In this document: positions 1 to 8,735 of the stretch, piece after piece
How positions within the stretch are numbered: position 1 is the stretch's first letter
How the letters are laid out: every line of letters begins with the position of its first letter
Assembly: GCF_021545785.1 (NCBI RefSeq)
Contig: NZ_CP079801.1
Location: forward strand, 2,724,001-2,788,000
Origin: Halopseudomonas maritima
GTDB lineage: Bacteria; Pseudomonadota; Gammaproteobacteria; Pseudomonadales; Pseudomonadaceae
DNA: 64,000 nucleotides
Reading direction: 5' to 3'
Made by a program: the position numbers and the translations under genes
Notes under the pieces: generated by a model
Database searches by the model: none
What the model saw: the letters and a program-made list of their open reading frames with translations, nothing else
What the model was told of the DNA's origin: nothing

Positions 1-360
1 ATCTCGGTTCTTTACCGAGCCCGTCAGCGCAAATACGGCGTCGCCAGCCGGGCCGGCCTTGATCGCGCTCAGCGCCTGTTGCGCCAGTTTGCGCCAGGCG
101 CGGTCGCTCAGGGGCTCGTCCTTGCCGCTGCCAAGCAGCAGAACACGCTGCGCGGCGATGCCGGGCAGGGCAAACAGAGTCAGGCTGCTACCGCTCTTGC
201 CGCTGAGGTCGCCGTTCTTCAGTGCAGTGCTCAATTGGCCGCCGCAGGCCTTGTCCAGCTCGGCGGCCGGACCGTTCAGGGTCTTGCCTTCGCTGACGGT
301 GACGACCAGCCAGCCGCATTTGATGGTTTCCAGTGCGCCGTGCTTAACGTTGAACTCCAT
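1..360 (-). CDS. pepA: Leucyl aminopeptidase, N-terminal part (gene runs off the window)
   Basis: The complement from 360 to the window edge reads as an open N-terminus starting MEFNVKHGALETIKCGWLVV and continuing through VLLLGSGKDEPLSDRAWRKL. This is the substrate-independent N-terminal domain of M17 leucyl aminopeptidases (PepA), cytosolic hexameric zinc or manganese exopeptidases. The catalytic C-terminal domain lies outside the window. The start is the ATG at 360 with GGGGAG just upstream. It diverges from lptF across 127 bp, the arrangement usual in Pseudomonas, which supports the call although only about 120 residues are visible. Confidence 0.88.
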   Translation of the reverse strand, partial: MEFNVKHGALETIKCGWLVVTVSEGKTLNGPAAELDKACGGQLSTALKNGDLSGKSGSSLTLFALPGIAAQRVLLLGSGKDEPLSDRAWRKLAQQALSAIKAGPAGDAVFALTGSVKNRD

Positions 361-487
361 GGTGCTCCCCAAGACAAATCGAGATGATTGACTGATAATA
401 CGGGCAAATTCCCGCGGGTGTCTGTCTGCCAGCATTCTGGCCTATTCGCGCCGGCCCTTAAAGACCCCGGAGCCAAGGACCTGATTC

Positions 488-1591
488 GTGATTGTTTTTC
501 GTTATCTCAGCCGCGAAGTGTTGTGGACGCTGGCCGCCGTTAGTGGCGTGCTGCTGCTGATCATCATGAGTGGCCGCTTTATCAAGTATCTGGCGCAGGC
601 CGCAGCCGGCCAGCTGGATGCCTCCGTGCTATTTATCATCATGGCCTACCGCCTGCCGGGTTTTATGGTGCTGATTCTGCCCTTGGGGCTGTTTCTCGGT
701 ATCTTGCTGGCTTACGGACGCCTGTATCTGGATAGTGAAATGACGGTGCTGTCGGCAACGGGCATGAGCGATCGCAGGTTGATTGCCTATACCCAGGGGC
801 CGGCGCTGCTGATTGCCCTGCTGGTAGCGCTGTTGAGCTTCTGGGTAGCGCCCGGTGGCGTGTTGAAAACCCAGCTGCTGCTGAACCAGCAGGACGCCCT
901 GACCGAGTTTGACACGCTGGCCGCCGGGCGCTTTCAGGCGTTGGGCAGTGGTCAGCGGGTAACCTACGCCGGTGGCCTATCGGAAGACCGCACCGAGTTG
1001 CAGGACGTGTTTATCACCGAGCGCCGTGGTGACGGTGAAGACGCTGTGCTGGGGGTGCTGGTGGCCGAATCAGGCACCCAGGAGATGAACCCGGACGGCA
1101 GCCGGTATCTGGTGCTGAACCAGGGGTTCCGTTATGAGGGGCAGCCTGGGTCGGCCGATTTTCGTACCATTTCTTATGACACCTACGGGGTGCTGCTGCC
1201 CAAACCTGAAGTGCAAACTGAAGTGAGCGACCGTGAGGCGATGCCGACCCGGCAGCTGCTGCGCGAGCAGGGGCTGGATGAGCGCGCCGAGCTGCAGTGG
1301 CGCATCGCGATTCCGCTGCTGGTGCCGATTGTCGCCTTCTTTGCCGTGCCCTTGGCGCGGGTCAATCCGCGGCAAGGACGTTTTCTCAAGTTGCTGCCGG
1401 CGATTCTGCTGTATATGTCCTATCTGGCGCTGCTGATCAGCGCGCGCGGCTGGATCGAGTCGGGCAAGCTGCCGCCAGCGCTGGGTCTGTGGTGGGTGCA
1501 CGGGTTGTTTCTGCTGATCGGGGTTGTGCTTAACCGCGAGGCGCTGTTTGGTGCGCGCCAGGCGCAGGGAGGTCAGCATGCGGCGTCTTGA
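488..1591 (+). CDS. lptF: LPS export ABC transporter permease LptF
   Basis: A 367-residue inner-membrane permease of the YjgP/YjgQ family. With LptG and the ATPase LptB it extracts lipopolysaccharide from the inner membrane. Three hydrophobic helices occupy roughly residues 10-120 and three more 270-360; between them lies a soluble periplasmic jellyroll region (about 130-265). The opening MIVFRYLSREVLWTLAAVSG is typical of the family. I use the GTG at 488, nine bases after AAGGA. The 3' end overlaps lptG by 14 bp, so the two are translationally linked; lptB, lptA and lptC lie far away at 45.8-47.7 kb. Confidence 0.95.
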   Translation: MIVFRYLSREVLWTLAAVSGVLLLIIMSGRFIKYLAQAAAGQLDASVLFIIMAYRLPGFMVLILPLGLFLGILLAYGRLYLDSEMTVLSATGMSDRRLIAYTQGPALLIALLVALLSFWVAPGGVLKTQLLLNQQDALTEFDTLAAGRFQALGSGQRVTYAGGLSEDRTELQDVFITERRGDGEDAVLGVLVAESGTQEMNPDGSRYLVLNQGFRYEGQPGSADFRTISYDTYGVLLPKPEVQTEVSDREAMPTRQLLREQGLDERAELQWRIAIPLLVPIVAFFAVPLARVNPRQGRFLKLLPAILLYMSYLALLISARGWIESGKLPPALGLWWVHGLFLLIGVVLNREALFGARQAQGGQHAAS

Positions 1592-2639
1592 TCGACATAT
1601 CGGCAGTGCGGTGTTGCTGGGCATTCTCGCCGTTCTGGCGGTGATTCTCGGGTTGGACCTGCTGTTCTCCTATATCAACGAGCTGGATGATGTCGAGGGT
1701 GGCTACGGCCCTTTGCAGGCGCTGGTCTACACCTTGCTGTCGCTGCCTGGGCGGGTGCACGAGCTACTGCCACTGGCGGCACTGGTCGGCTGTTTGGTGG
1801 GGCTAGGCACGCTGGCCAGCAACTCCGAGCTGACCATCATGCGCGCCTCTGGCGTATCCATCACACGCATTACCCTGGCCGTCATGAAGCCATTGTTATT
1901 GCTGATGCTGTTGGGCGTTGGCATTGGCGAATACATTGCGCCCTACACCGCCAACCTGGCGGAAAGCCGCAAGGCGATTGCCGAGGGCAGTGATGAGGCG
2001 TTGAAGTCGAAGGGCTTGTGGCACCGTGAGGGTAATGACTTTCTGCATATCAACGCGGTGCAGCCCAACGGTGTGCTCTACGGTATTACCCGCTATCGCT
2101 TTGATGATCAGCGTCGCCTGCTGGAGGCCAGCTTTGCCAGCCGCGCTGCGGTGCAGCAAGACGACTGGCTGATGGAAGACGTGCGCTCGACCCACTTTGC
2201 CGATACCGGCGAAAGCTCGGTGACCGTCAATCTGCAGGAACGCTGGGATGTGCACCTGTCCCCCGAGCTGCTGCAGGTTGTGTTGCTGGAGGCCGACGCG
2301 TTGCCGTTGACCGGTATCTGGCGCTATCAAACATATCTGGCCGAGCAGGGCCTGAATAACCAGAGCTACTGGCTGGCTTTCTGGAAGAAGCTGTTCCAGC
2401 CGCTGGCGACGGCGGTGCTGGTGTTTGTGGCGGTGTCCTTTATCTTTGGCCCGCTGCGCTCGGTCACCATGGGCCAGCGACTGTTTACCGGGGTGCTGGT
2501 CGGCTTTGTGTTCCAGATTGTTCAGGATCTGCTGGGTCCGTCCAGCCTGGTATTCGGTTTTTCGCCGCTGATCGCGGTCTTGCTGCCTATCGTGCTATTG
2601 CTGGTGCTGGGGGCCTGGTTGATGCGGCGCGCTGGCTGA
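1578..2639 (+). CDS. lptG: LPS export ABC transporter permease LptG
   Basis: A 353-residue partner of LptF. It begins MRRLDRHIGSAVLLGILAVL and shows the same plan: three N-terminal helices, a periplasmic domain (about 130-260) and three C-terminal helices ending in an alanine/leucine-rich stretch. An upstream in-frame start at 1524 would add 18 residues lying inside lptF; the ATG at 1578, preceded by GGGAGG, fits the family start better. It overlaps lptF by 14 bp. No clear terminator follows; about 100 bp separate it from the next gene. Confidence 0.95.
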   Translation: MRRLDRHIGSAVLLGILAVLAVILGLDLLFSYINELDDVEGGYGPLQALVYTLLSLPGRVHELLPLAALVGCLVGLGTLASNSELTIMRASGVSITRITLAVMKPLLLLMLLGVGIGEYIAPYTANLAESRKAIAEGSDEALKSKGLWHREGNDFLHINAVQPNGVLYGITRYRFDDQRRLLEASFASRAAVQQDDWLMEDVRSTHFADTGESSVTVNLQERWDVHLSPELLQVVLLEADALPLTGIWRYQTYLAEQGLNNQSYWLAFWKKLFQPLATAVLVFVAVSFIFGPLRSVTMGQRLFTGVLVGFVFQIVQDLLGPSSLVFGFSPLIAVLLPIVLLLVLGAWLMRRAG

Positions 2640-2746
2640 TGCGGCTTTTTGCCAGCATTTTTCGGGTATAGGGGGTGACCCGCCGTTCCCGCTAGGGCAT
2701 GCTTGCCGGGCTGACGTTCGACAGGAAAGCAGGATCGCTCCGTCCG

Positions 2747-4933
2747 ATGCTCAAGGAAACCCCGCCGTTTAGCGTGCTCTCTGCCGGTCTGGCTATCGCG
2801 CTACTATTATTTTTTCTGGCACTGCATGTGGCTTCTGGCCAGCCGTGGCTGGGATTCACTGCTGTGCCCTCGTCAGAGGGTGTGCGCATTACCCGGGTCG
2901 ACAGTGACGGGCCGGTTGCTGGTCAGCTGCAAGATGGTGAGGTGCTGCTGGCTCTGCGTAGCAGTGCCGGCACGCTGGCGCTGGAAAGCTGGGATGCGGT
3001 AGCTGAGCCCGACGACGCACGCGAATTCGCCGTTTATAACCGTTTCTTCGCGCGTCACGCCCAGCTATGGGAGATCCTGCATGGCCACGGAGTGCAGTTG
3101 CGGGTGCAGCCAATTGCTGTCGACAGCGGTCCGCCCGCTGCAGCCCGCTGGGTCAGCGTGCAGCCGGAGGCCGCGCGCGGACTGACCCAGCTGCCGATGC
3201 TGTTCTGGTATCAGGTGGTTTGTGGCCTGGCGATCCTGTTGATGGGCGTGGCTGCCTGGGCCTTTGTGCAGACCGAGCGCGGCCCGTTGCTCTACGCCCT
3301 GGCGGGGTTGGCCATTGCTGTGGCGATTATCGCCAGCGCGGTCTACACCACGCGCGAACTCACGTTGGCGCCGGAGTGGTTCCTGTTGCTCTCGCGGGCC
3401 AACCAGGCGGGGGCCATGCTGTTTGCCGGCACCGGCACCGCCCTGTTTTGGTATTACCCGCTGCGGCTGGGCCGCTTTCCCTTTGAACACTTCATGTTGC
3501 CGGTGGTGTTGGCCACGCTGGCTGCGAACTGGCTGCAGTGGTGGCCGAACCTGGATTTTGCCGCACGTTATCCGCTGCTGGCGTGGTTTGCCGTGGATAT
3601 CCTGTTTGCCTGCATTCAATGGCGCTGTACGCGCTATGAGCCGGTAGCGCGGGCGCGCCTGAAATGGCTGTTGGCCGCCTGGTTTGCTGGCGCCTTCGGG
3701 TACTTGCTGCTGGTGATTTTTCCGCAGGTTGTGGGGCACGCCTCGGTCGCGCATCAGACCCATGCTTGGGCCTTTTTCGTTCTGACGTATCTAGGCATTG
3801 CCCTGGGCATCGTGCGTTATCGACTGTTTGATCTGGATCGCTGGATCCTGCTGGCCTGGTTCTGGTTTGCTTTTGGTGTGCTGTTTATCGTGCTGGACGC
3901 GTTTTTGATCCTGTTGCTGGATCTGGAAACCAGTATGGGGCTGCTGATTTCCCTGGCGGTGGTTGGCTGGGTGTACTTGCCGATTCGCCAGGCCTTTCTG
4001 CTCTGGCTTTCGCCTGACAACCCGCGGGGGGCGCTGCATCAGCGGCTGCCGCACATTCTGCAGCAGGCATTCGAGTACCAGCGGCCCATCGCGGCGCAGT
4101 GGCGTAATGCGCTACAGGAGATTTACGACCCGCTGCGGATCGAGGCGAGTGCTGAAACCGTCAGCCAGCCGCAGATTCGCGACAACGGCCTGCGTCTTGC
4201 CGTACCGGCTGTCGCCGATGGCGCGGCGCAGGTCCTCAGTTACGCCAACGGCGGACGTCGCCTGTTTGACCGCAAGGATCTGGTGTTCTGCCAGCAGGCG
4301 CTGACGTTGTTCAGCTATGCCCAGCAGTATCACCACTCCTACCAGACCGGGGTGATCAGTGAGCGACAGCGGGTAGCGCGCGATCTGCATGATGATGTCG
4401 GTGCGCGACTGCTGTCGGTGGTTTACCGCGCGCAGGGCAGCGACGAGCTGCAGCAGCTGGCACGTGACTGTCTGCGCGAGTTGCGGGAAGTCATTCAGGG
4501 GCTGCAAAAGGGGGGGGTGCAGCTGCAGCAAAGTTACGCGCGCTGGCAGGCAGAGGCCCGAGAGCGCTGCCGCCTGTTCGGGCTGGAGCTGGATATGCAG
4601 CTGGACCCGGATGCGCGTACCTGGCAGTTGAGCCCGCGCATCGAGCGCAATTTGTCACGCATCCTGCGTGAGGCGTTTTCCAATACGTTCAAACATGCGC
4701 AGGCGTCGGGCGTGCAGGTGCGGTTGACGTTGGCCGACGAGTGCGTGGTGCTTGAATACCAGGATGATGGAGAGGGGTTGTTGGCGGATCGGCTGGAGGG
4801 GGATGGTGCTGGCTTGAGCGGCATGCGACAACGCTGCGAGGAGTTGGGAGGGGAGATCGTCTGGTGGACCCCGCTGCAAGGTGGGTTGGCCATACGCTGT
4901 GAGATTCCGTTGGGAGGCGGACAGCAGACATGA
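2747..4933 (+). CDS. Membrane histidine kinase with PDZ-like periplasmic region (NarX/DegS-type catalytic core)
   Basis: About 728 residues. After a first membrane helix (about 10-32) comes a soluble stretch resembling a PDZ fold (GVRITRVDSDGPVAGQLQDG), then about eight hydrophobic segments (roughly 155-430), a linker, and a HisKA_3 plus HATPase_c core. The phospho-acceptor is predicted to be His548 in ERQRVARDLHDDVGARL; the ATP-binding N box (REAFSNTFKHAQ), DDGEG and GAGLSGMRQR follow. HisKA_3 kinases pair with NarL-type regulators, and one overlaps its stop by ATGA. An in-frame ATG at 2699 would add 16 residues; I prefer 2747 because the protein then opens directly into the first membrane segment. 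The ligand is unknown. Confidence 0.88.
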   Translation: MLKETPPFSVLSAGLAIALLLFFLALHVASGQPWLGFTAVPSSEGVRITRVDSDGPVAGQLQDGEVLLALRSSAGTLALESWDAVAEPDDAREFAVYNRFFARHAQLWEILHGHGVQLRVQPIAVDSGPPAAARWVSVQPEAARGLTQLPMLFWYQVVCGLAILLMGVAAWAFVQTERGPLLYALAGLAIAVAIIASAVYTTRELTLAPEWFLLLSRANQAGAMLFAGTGTALFWYYPLRLGRFPFEHFMLPVVLATLAANWLQWWPNLDFAARYPLLAWFAVDILFACIQWRCTRYEPVARARLKWLLAAWFAGAFGYLLLVIFPQVVGHASVAHQTHAWAFFVLTYLGIALGIVRYRLFDLDRWILLAWFWFAFGVLFIVLDAFLILLLDLETSMGLLISLAVVGWVYLPIRQAFLLWLSPDNPRGALHQRLPHILQQAFEYQRPIAAQWRNALQEIYDPLRIEASAETVSQPQIRDNGLRLAVPAVADGAAQVLSYANGGRRLFDRKDLVFCQQALTLFSYAQQYHHSYQTGVISERQRVARDLHDDVGARLLSVVYRAQGSDELQQLARDCLRELREVIQGLQKGGVQLQQSYARWQAEARERCRLFGLELDMQLDPDARTWQLSPRIERNLSRILREAFSNTFKHAQASGVQVRLTLADECVVLEYQDDGEGLLADRLEGDGAGLSGMRQRCEELGGEIVWWTPLQGGLAIRCEIPLGGGQQT

Positions 4934-5601
4934 AGCACATACTTATTCTGGAAGACCTGAAGGACGCCCAGCACTGGCTGGCGGCAGCTACGCAGCGTGC
5001 CTGGCCTGAGGCAGAGATTGTCTTCTGCGCCACCTTGAGAAGCGCGTGCAAGGCGCTGGACGAAGGTGCCCCGCAGCTGTGTCTTGTTGACCTGCAGTTG
5101 CCCGACGGCTCCGGTGTGGACTTTATTCGCCAATGTCGTCAGCAGCATCCCGATGCGCAACTGGTAGTGGCCACCATGTATGACGATGATCTGCACCTGT
5201 TTCCTGCCTTGCAGGCCGGTGCCAATGGCTATCTGCTGAAGGAGGACCCGCAGGAACAGATTGCCAGTGCGCTGTTGGGTATCGTCAAGGGGGTGCCGCC
5301 GCTGTCACCGCAGATTGCCCAGCGCATGCTGGGTTACTTTCAGCAGGTGCCTCTGGAAGTGGCTGAGGAGGCGCGTAAGCGCGACCTGCCGGAGGCCGAC
5401 AGCGCAGGGCTGTTGAGCGCCCGTGAGCAGGAGTTTCTGCTGGTAATTGGAAATGGCTACAAGACCGCGGAAGCAGCAGAGATGCTGGGTGTCAGCTATC
5501 ATACGGCGGCCAAACACATTAAGAATATCTATGCCAAGTTGGGTATCAGCAGCCGCGCGCAGGCGGTGCAGGAAGCGATTCGACTTGGCCTGATCAACTA
5601 G
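4930..5601 (+). CDS. NarL/FixJ-family response regulator
   Basis: A 223-residue two-domain regulator. The receiver domain (1-120) has the acidic pair Glu8/Asp9, phospho-acceptor Asp54 in CLVDLQLPDGSG, and Lys104 in GYLLKEDP. The C-terminal LuxR-type helix-turn-helix (about 158-220) contains LSAREQEFLLVIGNGYKTAE and VSYHTAAKHIKNIYAKLG. Its ATG overlaps the kinase stop codon by four bases, so the pair is co-translated. A 12-bp hairpin follows at 5610. A plausible target is the neighbouring lipoprotein gene, whose upstream region carries two NarL-like 7-2-7 palindromes. Confidence 0.93.
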   Translation: MKHILILEDLKDAQHWLAAATQRAWPEAEIVFCATLRSACKALDEGAPQLCLVDLQLPDGSGVDFIRQCRQQHPDAQLVVATMYDDDLHLFPALQAGANGYLLKEDPQEQIASALLGIVKGVPPLSPQIAQRMLGYFQQVPLEVAEEARKRDLPEADSAGLLSAREQEFLLVIGNGYKTAEAAEMLGVSYHTAAKHIKNIYAKLGISSRAQAVQEAIRLGLIN

Positions 5602-5609
5602 CCCAAAGC

Positions 5610-5637
5610 AGAACGCCCGGCAGGAGCCGGGCGTTCT
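5610..5637. terminator. Bidirectional stem-loop between regulator and lipoprotein genes
   Basis: Perfect 12-bp stem AGAACGCCCGGC / GCCGGGCGTTCT with an AGGA loop, placed between two convergent genes. There is no long T-run on either side, so it is a strong hairpin with only moderate evidence for intrinsic termination. Confidence 0.65.
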
Positions 5638-5656
5638 GGGTCTTGCGGGGGGACGA

Positions 5657-7765
5657 TTACTCGTCGCAGTTGGTGCACACCCCGATCATCATGCCGCTGA
5701 AATCGCCACCGTCGGAGTTCTCGCCGCTGGCGCTGAGCACGATCAGGCGCTCGCCTTCCTGGACGTAACCGTCGGCGGTGAACGTCAGTTGGCCACCATC
5801 GTTGTTGTCTTGCACCGCTTGCAGCTGCAGTGCGCCCTCGTCGAAGTCCGTATCGAACGCCAGGTTCAACTGCTCGTTGACGCTGGAGTCGGTAAAGCCG
5901 GACTCGGTCACCTGCTGCCAGTGCCAGGCGGCGCTCATTTCGGCGTTGCCCTCGGCATCAAAGCGCAGGCTGCCAGCGTTCAGGCGGGTTGGCTCGACCA
6001 GGCCTGTTTCGGCGTACATGCCGATCGCCATCAGGCGGTATTGGCGGTTCGCCAGGTTGTTGGTGCTGGCGGGTTTAACGGCCAGCAGCATTTGGCGGAA
6101 GTGCTGTTCGCCATCGTTTTCTTCGATCGCACCATCGAGCACCTCGGTGCCTTCAACGCTCAGCAGTAGCGTGCGGCCATCCGGTGAGGCATATCCTTCC
6201 AGCTCGCCATCGAGCACCAGCTTACCGTCGCTGGCCACGCTGAGCGGGAAGCTACCACTTTCGCCGACATTCGGGTCATCCCAGTCCCAGCCTTCATCGC
6301 CCTGGCAGGCCTGATAGGTGAAGCGATTGAACTGGTAGGTCACTGTGTGGGGATAAATCTCGAGGTTGCGGCGACCCTGCTCGCAGTAGCTGCCCTGTGC
6401 GCCATCGATATCGAGCAGGTTGTTGTACACGTAGATGTCCAGGTCGCTGGCACCGGCTTCAAACAGCAGCTCGATAACGCCGTACTTGCCGTCTACCGTG
6501 GGCATCTGGCTGGCGCGGCGCAGCATCACGTCGAGGCTTTGGTTGAGTACCTGCAGCTGCGGGGTGTTGGCGTCGTCGCGAACCTCACGGGTGTAAAACT
6601 GGGAGCCAACCATCACATCCAGAGGGGAGTTGGCCGGGCCAGCGGCGGTGAAGCGCATGGCGCTGCTGTACTCGCGGTCGGTACAGGCGGCGGTTTGTGT
6701 TTCGCAGTCGGTTACGTCACCGCTGTCTTTTTCGTAGTCTTCCAGCGCTTCGTCTTCGGCAAACAGGATGCCGCGAGCATCGGCGCTGAAGCTGCCGCTG
6801 TCGTCTTCATCGTCGATCCATGCCTGGGACGATGCGCTGCTGTAAGCACCCAAGCCCACCACGATTTCCATTTCCATGGCGCTGTCAGCGGGTACGTTGA
6901 ATGTGCCTGCCTCGCCGGTGATATCCAGCTCGATCGCGCTGCTGCGGTTGCCGCCGAGATGGATGCCCGCGCCGCGGTCAGCGTAACCGCCAACCGCCAT
7001 GCTTTCACTGTAGTAGCCGCCGGACGCCTGATCTGCGGCGCTGCTGTCGAGGGCAGGGGCGGCCTTGTCGTCCAGCTGCTGCTCGATAGTCGCCGACAGC
7101 TTGGCGCCGACCTGTTCGAGCAGTTGTTCGGTACTGGAGCTGCTGTTGATGGCTTGCTCCAGCTCTGCTTGCACCGCCGGGTCGTTGGCCATCTCCAGAA
7201 CGGTTTCAATGATCTGGTCGACCTCTTCCAGCGTCAGCTCATCGAATTGTGCGGTGCGACTGGCGATCTGCTGAGTGACGAAGGTGGTCAACGGGTTGGC
7301 GAACAGGTCGTCGCGGGTAGTCGGCGTGGTGTAGCTGACGCCGCTGGGCAGGGGCACTTCGATATAGCTGTTGATACGCGAGCTGAAGGGGAGCTCAAGT
7401 ATGTAGCCGTCACCTGCGCCATCGGCTTCGGCGGTGAACTCGTCGGCGCCGAGTTCGACCAGGCTACCGTCGGCCTCGATGGTGATGACACGGAAGGTGG
7501 AGGGGTCCAGGTCGTCAAAGGTGTCCGCGAGCGCCGGGGTGATGAGGAAATCGACAATCGCTTGGGCGATTCGCTCTTGGGCTGACAGGTTGATCGCCGT
7601 CACGGTGGTAGGCGTACCCACGGTAAGGGTGTAGCGCGTGGTTGTGGTGGTACCGCCACCGGTATTTCCGTCGCTACCGCCGCCTCCGCCGCCGCCGAGG
7701 CAGCCGGTTAGGGTCAAGGTCGAGGAGATGGCGAGGGCCAGTGGCCACTTTTTCAGGTTGTGCAT
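5657..7765 (-). CDS. Large acidic lipoprotein with a poly-glycine tether, function unknown
   Basis: A 702-residue predicted lipoprotein. The signal peptide MHNLKKWPLALAISSTLTLT ends in the lipobox LTGC (Cys22); the mature protein begins with a run of seven glycines, then GGG and a threonine run, a flexible tether. The rest is acidic, with many short beta-type repeats and C-terminal CTNCDE. Paired cysteines (for example near DCETQTAACTD) suggest disulphides in the periplasm or on the surface. I recognise no catalytic motif. The start is the ATG at 7765. Two palindromic sites and a possible -10 lie upstream, suggesting control by the adjacent two-component system. The name is deliberately generic. 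Confidence 0.8.
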   Translation of the reverse strand: MHNLKKWPLALAISSTLTLTGCLGGGGGGGSDGNTGGGTTTTTRYTLTVGTPTTVTAINLSAQERIAQAIVDFLITPALADTFDDLDPSTFRVITIEADGSLVELGADEFTAEADGAGDGYILELPFSSRINSYIEVPLPSGVSYTTPTTRDDLFANPLTTFVTQQIASRTAQFDELTLEEVDQIIETVLEMANDPAVQAELEQAINSSSSTEQLLEQVGAKLSATIEQQLDDKAAPALDSSAADQASGGYYSESMAVGGYADRGAGIHLGGNRSSAIELDITGEAGTFNVPADSAMEMEIVVGLGAYSSASSQAWIDDEDDSGSFSADARGILFAEDEALEDYEKDSGDVTDCETQTAACTDREYSSAMRFTAAGPANSPLDVMVGSQFYTREVRDDANTPQLQVLNQSLDVMLRRASQMPTVDGKYGVIELLFEAGASDLDIYVYNNLLDIDGAQGSYCEQGRRNLEIYPHTVTYQFNRFTYQACQGDEGWDWDDPNVGESGSFPLSVASDGKLVLDGELEGYASPDGRTLLLSVEGTEVLDGAIEENDGEQHFRQMLLAVKPASTNNLANRQYRLMAIGMYAETGLVEPTRLNAGSLRFDAEGNAEMSAAWHWQQVTESGFTDSSVNEQLNLAFDTDFDEGALQLQAVQDNNDGGQLTFTADGYVQEGERLIVLSASGENSDGGDFSGMMIGVCTNCDE

Positions 7766-7800
7766 GCAGAGAGTCCCTTAATGTACGTGATGGCACCGGC

Positions 7801-7874
7801 ACTGTAGGGGGCTTTTGCTGCGTAGGTCGTACCTAAAATAAGGTATTTGCGGTGGGCGTACCCAGTTTTGGGTA
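7801..7874 (-). promoter_or_regulatory. Putative promoter with two NarL-like 7-2-7 palindromes, upstream of the lipoprotein gene
   Basis: Two 16-bp inverted repeats of one form: TACCTAAAATAAGGTA at 7830-7845 and TACCCAGTTTTGGGTA at 7859-7874, centres 29 bp apart. Each is two TACC-type heptamers separated by 2 bp, the geometry known for NarL/NarP-family regulators. A minus-strand TACAGT (7806 to 7801) could be the -10, placing the proximal palindrome near -43, a usual activator position. The second repeat could alternatively act as a hairpin (CGTACCCA/TGGGTACG) ending the RDD-gene transcript. Confidence 0.5.
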
Positions 7875-7894
7875 CGTGACCGGTTGTTGCCTTG

Positions 7895-8389
7895 TCAGTC
7901 TTTGAACGTGCCTTTGGGCAGGGTGATCAGCTGGGTGCCCGAGGCGATATCGTGCCAGCAGCGGGCTTGTCTGTCCCACAGCTGCCACAGGAAACCCAGG
8001 CCCAGACACAGCCAGGAGGCTTGTGCTACGGCCAGACGGATCAGTGCCTGACGCGAGGTAATGGAGCGGCCGTCGGGTTGTTGCAGGCGGATACGCCAGG
8101 CCTGCATGCCCAGGGTTTGGCCTTTCTTGGTCCAGAACCAGGTGTAGAAAGCCAGCGTGACCAGCAGCACGATCAGCGTCAGTACGGGGTCGCCGATATA
8201 GGCGCCTTGCTCTGCCTGCTGATGGGCCGCTGGCTCGCCGCTGATCAGGATGTGACTGCCCAGGTAGAGCAGGGTGGTCACCATCAGCGCTGCCAGCAGC
8301 AGAAACAGATCGTAGCCGGCCGAAAACAGGCGGCGGAAGATGCCGGTAGCCGGATAGTCACCGACCGGTTGCAGCTGCTTGACGGCCAT
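7895..8389 (-). CDS. RDD-family inner-membrane protein
   Basis: 164 residues with about four hydrophobic segments. The opening PVGDYPATGIFRRLFSAGYD has the Arg-Asp pattern that names the RDD family, followed by helices near 28-48 and 72-93 and a C-terminal pair around TSRQALIRLAVAQASWLCLG. The motif TKKGQTLGMQAWRIRL between helices is also typical. RDD proteins have been linked to ion or small-solute transport, but no specific substrate can be assigned. The ATG lies four bases after the hopJ-family stop, so it is probably the last gene of this minus-strand run. Confidence 0.85.
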   Translation of the reverse strand: MAVKQLQPVGDYPATGIFRRLFSAGYDLFLLLAALMVTTLLYLGSHILISGEPAAHQQAEQGAYIGDPVLTLIVLLVTLAFYTWFWTKKGQTLGMQAWRIRLQQPDGRSITSRQALIRLAVAQASWLCLGLGFLWQLWDRQARCWHDIASGTQLITLPKGTFKD

Positions 8390-8393
8390 CTGC

Positions 8394-8735
8394 TCAGCCC
8401 TGGCGGCGGGTAAGTGCGGTGCCCTGAAAGGATACCTCGCCGAGCCCCCCTGCCATCAGCGCGCGGATGTTGGCGTGGTCACTCCCCTGCGGGTTGTTCA
8501 CTACGGCCTGGTAGTGTTCGGCAAAGCACTGCAGCGCCTGGGCGTCGCTCAGCCCCAGGTCCAGCGCCATTGCCAGTACCTTGCACGAGCCCTGGTTCTG
8601 CTCGGCGCTGTTGTGCACCGGGCCGTTATCAAAGGCCGTGGGCTGATGCTGGTAGTGGGCGTCAATAAACGCCAGGGTGTCGGCAAACAGATGCTGCGGG
8701 TTGCCCAGGCGGGCGATGAACTGCTCGGCGGTCAT
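8394..8735 (-). CDS. HopJ-family protein (housekeeping form)
   Basis: 113 residues from the ATG at 8735 (MTAEQFIARLGN). The sequence FIDAHYQHQPTAFDNG and CKVLAMALDLGLSDAQALQC matches the family named after the P. syringae HopJ type III effector. Most members are in non-pathogens beside housekeeping genes, so the effector label should not be taken literally. The start overlaps the stop of the DUF1244 gene by four bases; a longer start at 8813 would lie wholly inside that gene. The molecular role is unknown. Confidence 0.85.
   Translation of the reverse strand: MTAEQFIARLGNPQHLFADTLAFIDAHYQHQPTAFDNGPVHNSAEQNQGSCKVLAMALDLGLSDAQALQCFAEHYQAVVNNPQGSDHANIRALMAGGLGEVSFQGTALTRRQG

Noticed and set aside
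5610..5637. Attenuator for the response regulator gene
   Set aside because: The hairpin lies after the stop codon between convergent genes, so a 3' hairpin is the simple explanation.
8394..8735. HopJ gene as a secreted type III effector
   Set aside because: It is embedded in a housekeeping-type operon with no secretion genes or promoter near; the family is widespread in non-pathogens.
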